Notes under the pieces: generated by a model
What the model saw: only the letters and a program-made list of their open reading frames with translations
The model's database searches: none
What the model was told of the DNA's origin: nothing
Assembly (NCBI GenBank): GCA_041670385.1
Contig: JBAXZI010000003.1
Location: 1-64,000 of the forward strand
Origin: CAG-1782 sp041670385
GTDB taxonomy: Bacteria > Bacillota > Clostridia > Christensenellales > DTU072
Reading direction: 5' to 3'
DNA length: 64,000 nucleotides
Translations under genes and position numbers: made by a program
Part shown: in pieces, positions 45,601 through 52,255 of the stretch
How positions within the stretch are numbered: the first letter of the stretch is position 1
Layout of the letters: each line of letters begins with the position of its first letter

Positions 45601-46022
45601 TCTATTGCCTCAACAGATGTCGGGGCTATCAATTTGTAAGTATCATCTTCAATAGTATAATAAGATTTAGCTAAATTGGGATTTGTAATACCACTAAATA
45701 TATGATAATTTATTATGTAAGAATTAACTGCCCAATTAACAGTTATAGTCATATTTTCATCGGGCATTACTTGAGGAATAGTTTTATCCCAACCATTAAA
45801 TGTATATCCAGCTTTTGTTGGATTAGTTGGCATCGTTATTGTTTCTCCACTTTTTAGTACAATAGGTGAAATTTCCGTACCGCCTTTTGTATCAAAAGTT
45901 ATTGTTATATTTTCAGTATTATTTGAATTATTATTCGGTTCTACTTCAAAACAAGCTGTTAGTGTAATCATTAATACACTAATGGCTAATAAAATAAAAA
46001 ATAAGCTTAATTTTCTTTTCAC
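42681..46022 (-). CDS. Surface lipoprotein with Listeria-Bacteroides repeats and a DUF6273-like domain (ends at in-frame TAA)
   Basis: 1,113 residues from a GTG start (46022) with AGGAG eight bases upstream. The signal KRKLSLFFILLAISVLMI ends in the lipobox TLTAC. Residues ~35-420 are several Listeria-Bacteroides (InlB B-type) repeats of the 'AGYTFNGWD' and 'LYAKWE' kind. Residues ~430-720 match a DUF6273-like domain (YLYFGTYPQSL, VEPIKWRILS, WWYLRSPDY). Two more B-type repeats follow, then an Ig-like stretch (~830-910). The final part resembles the linker before transglutaminase domains. The TAA cuts it just before that domain. Together the two parts would encode about 1,430 residues. Confidence 0.82.
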   Translation of the reverse strand: MKRKLSLFFILLAISVLMITLTACFEVEPNNNSNNTENITITFDTKGGTEISPIVLKSGETITMPTNPTKAGYTFNGWDKTIPQVMPDENMTITVNWAVNSYIINYHIFSGITNPNLAKSYYTIEDDTYKLIAPTSVEAIEGYQDNNYKWFVFTDGEKEEITEITKGTFGELDIYLGGTPIEYSIVYNNMDGIENTKNPNIYTIEDNITFAVPEKSGYAFLGWFSEAGFENEVLNIISGDIGNLELYAKWEVVEYDINYHLVYGMEETENPNILKTNYTIEDEEYVFIIPTGEVLDGFSDNIYQWYGDVKKTEIITKIDSGKTGNLDLYLGGNLIAYNITYCLNGGTNSENNPTIFTVADNIELKNPTNGIILKDNKIYNPGNFEGWYEDSSFTKPIATIDSGTISNILIFAKWEEPTLLGNIADQYVRVDNNNNVSEDGDYLYFGTYPQSLKASEVSISTNEVNANGYYVGSDDCEYVKIVANLYLVNAKSTIDFDGNEIVNGNIYYFKVEPIKWRILSIDDGEALILCENIIDNGAFVNKTNYEWIDINNDELANSNEYFTTKDDEDENNFANNWKYSDYREYLNDDFYNLAFNNMQSRLIVTNQTETDVSDNIYLLDKDDIINSDYGFSSVVNYNDILRQKQISDYGYIKGGFMNNDTDSDYYKKGWWYLRSPDYSGSKTVDYIMVNGNKGSLVIDSCEGGMAPALKIMLNSRQEADKYTVSYISGEGDGTAPIIPNQFEDSLITLIENPFIYENHKFVGWTDGVTIYNVDDVFTIGDNVVFTAIWEEDIKFTITYNNGGGVGDDPIIAYQYENANYILINNSFTYEYHNFGGWSDGTTLYAEGDSYIITKNVTFTATWILSASIENVEIVPDNSVLQIDGTTTNVTFTANLLPNCNTYQVIDWYINDVCVTSGTTNTYTYSPTINSETRVYAIVDNIRSDVETLICVDNDLYNKLTDNTFLNTNANTEGYNNASDVDMLSSTFIWKGIKQNLWLTSQREINDFICYVLANRMDYMPIYVDSCTGIDDSIIGDALFAGLESFDEAGLNGYVPNIWSNFNDERVILVKSNVTRNLSPTGPYIVQAVKTQYSTFLQHYVINVASTRDLFIDS

Positions 46023-46091
46023 AGTAAAAAACTCCTATATATACATATTATTATATGATTATATTATAATATAATATATATCAATAGAATA

Positions 46092-46121
46092 ATTGTACTA
46101 CTAATGTTGTTGTTTTGTCAA
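46092..46121 (-). promoter_or_regulatory. Promoter for the 42681-46022 surface-protein gene
   Basis: On the minus strand TTGACA (46116-46121), an 18-base spacer and TACAAT (46092-46097). The leader includes a long AT palindrome (around 46060-46082). Confidence 0.75.
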
Positions 46122-46151
46122 TGCTGATTCTTATTCATATTTTTCGAATAA

Positions 46152-49100
46152 TTATAAGCTAATTTTTATTGCAGGGACAATTCCATAGGTACTATCATTT
46201 ACACTTGTAAAACTCGTTAATATACCATTTTTAGCTACATAACTTACTTTTGTTGAGGTTACATTACTAGTAGATCTAAGGAACCATTTCGCATTGCCAT
46301 ATCTTGATAAATCTGTATCCATATAAGCACCGATACTTCTTGCATAATCACTAACTTTTTTAGTTCTTTCCAAGCAAGAAGCGTCATCAGCTTCATCAAA
46401 TCCATAATTAACGTTTATTAAATCTTCATAACTTAATAAATAAATATTATCAGTTGTATTATTACTTATTTGTGCATATTGATTTGTTATTTTACCCGAA
46501 GCCGTGTTTTTATTATCTAATGATGATGTTTCAATAATATTTTTTTGCAAGTCACTAAATGCATTATCATAAAATTCATTGTTTAACCAACTTCTAATAT
46601 CGCTATTTTCCCAATCACTAGAATTTTCATCAAAGCTTTTATTAATAAGAATACTCTCACATAAAATTATTGCTTTACCATCGCTTTCTTCTAATATTCT
46701 CCACTTTATAGGCTCTACTTTAAAATAATATATAGTAGATGTTATAATCAAACTATCATCACTGAATTTATACGAATTACTATTCGGCGAGCTAATTACT
46801 TTCGCATAAAAACTATTATCCGAACCTAAAAAGTATCCTTTTTCGTTAGGCGTACTGCCTACTATTTCTACTTGACTATCCTTTAGTGTTTGTGGATATT
46901 CTCCATATAAAATATATTGTCCAGTACTATTTTCAACATTATTTTCATCTACTCTCGTATAAGCTTTTTCCACTACGACTTCTTCCCATTGTGCTATGCA
47001 TTCTAAATTGTTACTCGGCATTATATTAGGCACAATAGGCAACCAACCAATAAAATTATATCCCGCCTTAATAGGATTATTTGGTGCGATTATTGCTGAA
47101 TTATAATTTTGCGATATGTCGGCTACTAATTCGCCACCTGCACTATCAAAACTTATTGTATATTGGTCTATTTGCCAACACGCAAATAAATCCTTATTCC
47201 CGATATTCCCAATTTCGATTTTATTTACCTTATTAACAAATGTATCTTCTAAAAACCAACCAATAAAAGTGTTTCCTTCTTTTGTCGGATTTTCAAAAAT
47301 TATTTCATTTTCAACCGTATATTTAGATACATTATTATCACTATTCACGCCATTATCCAAATAATAATTTATGCAATAATCTATAGGGTTAATTAGTCCC
47401 AAAAATAAATCTAAATTTCCACAAGAACCGATAACTATTTCATTAATTTCATTCGTTTTTCCGATATCCGTATACCATTTATAATTATTATATCCTTTGC
47501 TTGCACTTGTAGGTAGAATAGGCAAAATTAATTCATAGGTTGCATCATCTATCAAATAAAATTCTTTACTCGCATTAGGATTTTCTACGCCATCAATTAA
47601 ATGGTAGGTAATAGTATATTGATTTGCTTCCCAAATTGCATTAATTGTCATATTATTACTTGGCATTGTTATTGGAATTGTTTTATCCCAACCAATAAAT
47701 TTATCTCCTAATTTTATAGGGCTATCAGGTGCCATAATTTCAGTACCAAAATTTTGAGTAATAGGTAAAATTTCATTGCCACCAACAGTATTAAAAGTAA
47801 TTGTATAACTTTCTACTTGCCACTTTGCAAACAATTCTTTATTCCCGATACTTCCACTTTCTATTTTTGTTATTTCATCTATAAATGTATCTTGCAAATA
47901 CCAACCCAAAAAAGCATACCCGTCTTTAGTAGGCGTACCTAAAATTATTTCATCTTCTATGGTATATTCATTTGAATTATTAATATTATTTGTACCTTGA
48001 TTTAGTTCATAATTAATAACAAATTTTTGAGCTAACCAATTAGCATCTAAATTTATTATTCCATTGTTTTGCGTACATAACATTCTTACTGTAGAGTTAT
48101 CCTGATAAATATTTTCTCCACAACTCCAGTAATTAAAATCATAATAATCCCTAACAAATATATTTGTAGGTAATTTAATGCTTTCTGTAAAGCCAATATC
48201 GACCAAACTATCCATTTCACTTCGAACTTCAAAATTCGCATTAAAATTTATTGTATATTTATTTTCTTGCCATTTTGCCGACAAATTCAAATTACTTGAT
48301 ATCGTTTGATAATTCACAAATTGTGCATCATTTACGCCGTTACCTGTAAACCAACCCAAAAATGTAAATCCATCTTTGTTAGGTAATGGCAAGCTATCAA
48401 AATTGCTACCACTAATTTTATTTATTTTATATAAATTGTTATCACTATCAAATATAAGTAATGGTTCATAATTTGCATCAATAATCCCACCTACCGCATC
48501 AAATTGTATTGCATAATTCTCTTTTATCGCCATCGTTATTTCAAATAAAAATTTAGTATTATCCGAAAATAAGACTTCATAATTATCTATGCCGTTAACT
48601 GATGAAATTTTAGTAATTGACACAATACTTTTTCCATCTTGTCCATCTACACCTTGTGCTTTTGCCTTTGTGTCCGTATCTCCTAAAAACCAATTTCCAT
48701 TACTACCTATATGTGGCGTCAAACCATCTATTCCGTTAGTACCATCAATTCCGTTAGTGCCATTTAATCCATCTATGCCATTAGTACCATCTGTACCATT
48801 AGTACCATCTATACCATTAGTACCATCTATACCATTAGTACCATCTTGTCCATTTTGACCTTCCGCATAAACACCAGTATCTATATCACCCAAATACCAA
48901 TTGCCATTAGTCCCAATATGTGGTGAAATTCCATTATCACCCTTTTTCCCTTTAAGCAATTCCAAACTTATTAAATTAGTCCAATTATCCTCATCTTGGT
49001 ATTTCCATTGTATATATTCATTGTTAATATTTATACAAATTTCTCTACCATTTACGCCATCATTTCCTTGTAATCCAATACTTCCATCATTACCAACAAT

Positions 49101-49745
49101 TACACCTAAATTTCTTATTTCACCATTACTTAATGTTATAATTAATTCTTTATTCCCACTAATTTCAATATTTGTTATTGCTATACCAATTTCGCCTTTT
49201 AAGCTTAACAACCATTCATTTTCAGAACCGACAAACCCTTTTTCTACAGCAATTTCATAGGCGTTTTTACCATTTGTAGCTATTGCGGTTTTTCCAGTGT
49301 CAATATCGCCTAAAAACCAATTCCCATTTTCGCCAATGGCAGGGATAATTGCATTTTCGCCATTAATTCCTACAGCTCTAACTGCTGTATCTGCATCGCC
49401 TATGTACCAATTCCCATTTTCGCCGATATGAGGTGTAATTCCATTTGTACCGCTTGCACCTTTTAAGCTCGCAAGCCATTCTTCAGCGGTACCCCTATAT
49501 CCGTTTGTTTTAGCAACATTATAAGCACTATCGCCTTTGCAATCTTCAAGGAATTCTTCCAAAGTGCCTTCATAGCCTAATTCTTTTGCTGTTTCAAAAA
49601 CTTTATTTATATCAGTATTCTCATCATTTATTAAATTTTGCTCTAAATCAGACACAGAATTATCAGTCTTATTACAGGCAGATAATAAAAAAACAAATGA
49701 TACGCAAGATAACATTATACACGCTAAAATTAAGAATTTTCTCAT
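46152..49745 (-). CDS. Surface lipoprotein with collagen-like Gly-X-Y repeats, Listeria-Bacteroides repeats and a DUF6273-like domain
   Basis: 1,197 residues with a lipoprotein signal ending in LLSAC. Residues ~45-355 contain four copies of a motif like 'PHIGENGNWYIGDADT', alternating with 'GYRGTAEEWLASLKG' units and a run of 16 Gly-X-Y triplets (~293-341). Residues ~390-950 hold Listeria-Bacteroides repeats ('GYAFLGWYLQDTF', 'LFAKWQ'). The C-terminus (~960-1197) is a DUF6273-like domain (YILYGEYPQTL, VEPIKWRILEE, KWFLRSTS). It is a clear paralogue of the adjacent 42681 gene but lacks the transglutaminase part. An adhesive stalk is a reasonable inference. Confidence 0.85.
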   Translation of the reverse strand: MRKFLILACIMLSCVSFVFLLSACNKTDNSVSDLEQNLINDENTDINKVFETAKELGYEGTLEEFLEDCKGDSAYNVAKTNGYRGTAEEWLASLKGASGTNGITPHIGENGNWYIGDADTAVRAVGINGENAIIPAIGENGNWFLGDIDTGKTAIATNGKNAYEIAVEKGFVGSENEWLLSLKGEIGIAITNIEISGNKELIITLSNGEIRNLGVIVGNDGSIGLQGNDGVNGREICININNEYIQWKYQDEDNWTNLISLELLKGKKGDNGISPHIGTNGNWYLGDIDTGVYAEGQNGQDGTNGIDGTNGIDGTNGTDGTNGIDGLNGTNGIDGTNGIDGLTPHIGSNGNWFLGDTDTKAKAQGVDGQDGKSIVSITKISSVNGIDNYEVLFSDNTKFLFEITMAIKENYAIQFDAVGGIIDANYEPLLIFDSDNNLYKINKISGSNFDSLPLPNKDGFTFLGWFTGNGVNDAQFVNYQTISSNLNLSAKWQENKYTINFNANFEVRSEMDSLVDIGFTESIKLPTNIFVRDYYDFNYWSCGENIYQDNSTVRMLCTQNNGIINLDANWLAQKFVINYELNQGTNNINNSNEYTIEDEIILGTPTKDGYAFLGWYLQDTFIDEITKIESGSIGNKELFAKWQVESYTITFNTVGGNEILPITQNFGTEIMAPDSPIKLGDKFIGWDKTIPITMPSNNMTINAIWEANQYTITYHLIDGVENPNASKEFYLIDDATYELILPILPTSASKGYNNYKWYTDIGKTNEINEIVIGSCGNLDLFLGLINPIDYCINYYLDNGVNSDNNVSKYTVENEIIFENPTKEGNTFIGWFLEDTFVNKVNKIEIGNIGNKDLFACWQIDQYTISFDSAGGELVADISQNYNSAIIAPNNPIKAGYNFIGWLPIVPNIMPSNNLECIAQWEEVVVEKAYTRVDENNVENSTGQYILYGEYPQTLKDSQVEIVGSTPNEKGYFLGSDNSFYAKVISSPNSNSYKFSDDSLIITSTIYYFKVEPIKWRILEESDGKAIILCESILINKSFDENSSDWENSDIRSWLNNEFYDNAFSDLQKNIIETSSLDNKNTASGKITNQYAQISNNTTDNIYLLSYEDLINVNYGFDEADDASCLERTKKVSDYARSIGAYMDTDLSRYGNAKWFLRSTSNVTSTKVSYVAKNGILTSFTSVNDSTYGIVPAIKISL
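48721..48868. repeat. Coding tandem repeat for collagen-like Gly-X-Y triplets
   Basis: Variants of an 18-base unit (accatctataccattagt on the plus strand) encode GTNGID pairs inside the 46152-49745 gene. The near-identical copies near 48790-48845 suggest recent expansion or contraction by slippage. Confidence 0.9.
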
Positions 49746-49814
49746 AAAATATTTTCCCCTTGAATTACTATTGTATCCTCATTATTAATACATAAAAATA
49801 GCAATTTCATTAAT

Positions 49815-49843
49815 AATATACACTTTTTGACATTAAAAGTCAA
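49815..49843 (-). promoter_or_regulatory. Promoter for the collagen-like surface-protein gene
   Basis: On the minus strand TTGACT (49838-49843), a 17-base spacer and TATATT (49815-49820). The -35 box is part of the inverted repeat TTGACTTTTAATGTCAA, a possible operator. Confidence 0.75.
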
Positions 49844-49919
49844 TAAATTACATAATATTATTTATAAATAGATAAAAAAAATGTTAAAAATTATTATGGG
49901 AATATATTAAAAGTAAAGA

Positions 49920-51212
49920 TTATAAACCTTTTCTAATATGAACCAATTTGCCATAATTATCAGTTATTGCATAAGTAAATAATGCGTCAATTACTTCATT
50001 TACATCTAACAATTCTCTAGTATTTATAGCAGTTTTGTGCAATTTTTCTATTAATGGAGTATTTATTTTTTCTGGAATTATTGCATTAAGATAAATATTT
50101 TGTTGTGCAAGTTTTTTCCCTTGACTTTCTACTATACTATTTAATGCGGCCTTAGCTGCCGAATAATTAGTCAAATTTATTCTACCCATAGTAGATGAAG
50201 ATGAGCTCATTACAACAATATTAACTCGCTTATTTAATGTTTTTGCATATTCAATTAATACCAAATTTGCACGCAAATTTACATCAAAAATTTTATCATA
50301 AGTCTCTAATAAACCTGCATCATCAGCAGCATATGTTGCTGCCGTATTAATAATAATATCAGGGACAAAAGGACAAACTTTTTTTATGCTTTCTACCGTT
50401 ACATGACATAAATCAAGATCGTTATGCGTCGGTGCATAAAATTCTGTATCCATAAGTTTTAATTCATTAATTATAGCTTGACCAACACCACCGCTTCCAC
50501 CAATAATTAATACTTTACCTAATTTATATTTAGGTTTTTTTTCATAACTTTTTGAAGAAAATGTATGCAAATAATTAATTCGCATAAGCTGTTCCGCCAA
50601 AAACAAATCCTCAGGATAAGTTATTTTGAAATTAAAAGCGGTGCTTTTATAAAGCAGAATTTTTGATTTATCTTTTAATTGATTAATTATAGCGGTTTCT
50701 TTACTTGTAGCATCAAAATCATTACAAATCGAATCAAACCTAAACGCTTCAGGCGTTTGAATCAAATTATAATCTGTTCTTTTTACAAAATCACCAGTAG
50801 TTGTTACCAAACTATCGCTAATTGCTGTTGTTAGTGCAACCGCTGTATTTTTATCTAAAAATTTAATAAACTCCACAAAAATTTCTTTTTTAATAAACGG
50901 CCTTGCACAATCGTGAAATACGATTTTATCAGCCTTATAATTTTTCTTTACATAGTCTATAGCATTATATATTGATTTATTTCGAGTATCTCCACCTTCT
51001 ATACATTTAATATTGTATTTATTTGAAATATAATTCTCGTTAAATTCCTCTTTATCCGTAACTGCAATAATTTCATCGAAACAATTTGCTGCTCGCATTT
51101 CACATATTGTATAATATATTACTTCTTTGCCGTTTAGTTTAAGATATTGCTTATAAACCTTGCTTTTAAAACGCTCACTAGCACCTGCTGCCAAAATTAT
51201 TCCTACATTCAT
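49920..51212 (-). CDS. Bifunctional cytidylyltransferase / short-chain dehydrogenase (Bcs1-like)
   Basis: A 430-residue fusion starting at ATG 51212 (MNVGIILAAG), with AAGGA upstream. The N-terminal half (~1-225) is an IspD/TarI-type CTP transferase: LAAGASERF, IQTPEAFRFD, FKITYPEDL. The C-terminal half (~230-430) is a short-chain dehydrogenase with GGSGGVG and the catalytic YSAAK. This is the architecture of Haemophilus Bcs1, which reduces ribulose-5-phosphate and makes CDP-ribitol for polymer synthesis. CDP-ribitol production for a wall or capsule polymer is inferred. It is divergent from a second cytidylyltransferase. Confidence 0.82.
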   Translation of the reverse strand: MNVGIILAAGASERFKSKVYKQYLKLNGKEVIYYTICEMRAANCFDEIIAVTDKEEFNENYISNKYNIKCIEGGDTRNKSIYNAIDYVKKNYKADKIVFHDCARPFIKKEIFVEFIKFLDKNTAVALTTAISDSLVTTTGDFVKRTDYNLIQTPEAFRFDSICNDFDATSKETAIINQLKDKSKILLYKSTAFNFKITYPEDLFLAEQLMRINYLHTFSSKSYEKKPKYKLGKVLIIGGSGGVGQAIINELKLMDTEFYAPTHNDLDLCHVTVESIKKVCPFVPDIIINTAATYAADDAGLLETYDKIFDVNLRANLVLIEYAKTLNKRVNIVVMSSSSSTMGRINLTNYSAAKAALNSIVESQGKKLAQQNIYLNAIIPEKINTPLIEKLHKTAINTRELLDVNEVIDALFTYAITDNYGKLVHIRKGL

Positions 51213-51242
51213 TTTATGTTTCCTTACACAACCTTTTTTAGT

Positions 51243-51271
51243 ATTATACAATTTACCACTAATTATGTCAA
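51243..51271 (-). promoter_or_regulatory. Consensus promoter for the Bcs1-like gene
   Basis: On the minus strand a perfect TTGACA (51266-51271), a 17-base spacer and a perfect TATAAT (51243-51248). Confidence 0.88.
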
Positions 51272-51373
51272 CATATTGCACATTATATAACAATATAAGA
51301 CATTAATAATATACTTGCTAATAATTTATTTATATTGTAAAATATAATAAATAATAAAATTTTGGAGTGCAAA

Positions 51374-52006
51374 ATGAATATTGGTGTAGTTTTAGCTGGT
51401 GGCAAAGGAAATAGATTTGGTTCGGATATACCAAAACAATATCTAAAAGTTAATGATAATGAAGTTATTTCATATTCTATTAATGCTTTCAAAAAAAGCA
51501 AAACCACTACTGCTATCATTGTCGTAGCTAACCCCGAATATGTTTCTCATATAATTGATACATATAAAATTCCTTGTATTGAGGGAGGAAACACACGCAA
51601 TATTACTATAAATAACGCACTTGAATTCATCAAAAACAATTATCATGATTGTGATAAAATAATTTTTGCAGACAGTGCAAGACCACTACTTACTCCACAA
51701 TATATTGATACTGTAGATGCTTTGCTTGATACTTTTGATGGTGTAATTACTATTGCAAAAATTACTGATAGCTTAGGTCAAAAAGGAATAGGATTTATTA
51801 ATCGTGATAATTATTATTTGATTCAAACCCCCGAAGCTTTCAGACTTGATGCTTTAAAAGATTTTAAAGCCGACAGCGATGCAACAGCAATTGTTCAACA
51901 AGTACCTAGTACAAATATAAATTATTGCGACAAACTCGGATATAATTTTAAAATAACATATCCGAATGATTTAAAAATAGCTGAAGTTTTATTGGAAAAT
52001 ATTTAA
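51374..52006 (+). CDS. IspD/TarI-type cytidylyltransferase
   Basis: A 210-residue single-domain nucleotidyltransferase from ATG 51374 (MNIGVVLAGG) with TTTGGAG upstream. It has the CTP-binding motif LAGGKGNRFG, DSARPLL, IQTPEAFRLD and NFKITYPNDL. It is closely similar to the N-terminal half of the divergent fusion protein. It could be IspD of the MEP isoprenoid pathway or a second alditol-phosphate cytidylyltransferase. The shared motifs with its Bcs1-like neighbour favour the latter, but sequence alone does not decide. Confidence 0.8.
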   Translation: MNIGVVLAGGKGNRFGSDIPKQYLKVNDNEVISYSINAFKKSKTTTAIIVVANPEYVSHIIDTYKIPCIEGGNTRNITINNALEFIKNNYHDCDKIIFADSARPLLTPQYIDTVDALLDTFDGVITIAKITDSLGQKGIGFINRDNYYLIQTPEAFRLDALKDFKADSDATAIVQQVPSTNINYCDKLGYNFKITYPNDLKIAEVLLENI

Positions 52007-52181
52007 TTTTTCCATAATTATTTTTATAATTCTTTGTATAATTGATTTTTCTACTACTTTTTTTGATTTTCCGTAATTTTTTAAAAAAAATTAATGCCTA
52101 TATTTTCCAATTTACTTTACATTATATTAAAAATGGTGAATTATTTTCCATTTTTTTACTATCCTAATTTTATAAAAGGTA

Positions 52182-52210
52182 TTGCAATTAACATTAAAAT
52201 GTACTATAAT
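52182..52210 (+). promoter_or_regulatory. Promoter for the OYE-HgdABC operon, with nearby dyads
   Basis: TTGCAA (52182-52187), a 17-base spacer and TATAAT (52205-52210). The spacer contains the dyad acattaaaatgt (52191-52202), and a perfect 14-bp palindrome ttttatcgataaaa (52226-52239) lies in the leader before the GGAG site. Confidence 0.8.
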
Positions 52211-52255
52211 ATGCAATAGATAAACTTTTATCGATAAAAATTAAAGGAGCTCAAT

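Noticed and set aside
48721..48868. CRISPR-like regular repeats
   Set aside because: The repeats are contiguous without unique spacers and encode Gly-X-Y triplets in frame within a surface-protein gene.
51374..52006. Firm assignment of the gene symbol ispD
   Set aside because: IspD and TarI share these motifs, and the close similarity to the Bcs1-like neighbour makes the assignment uncertain.
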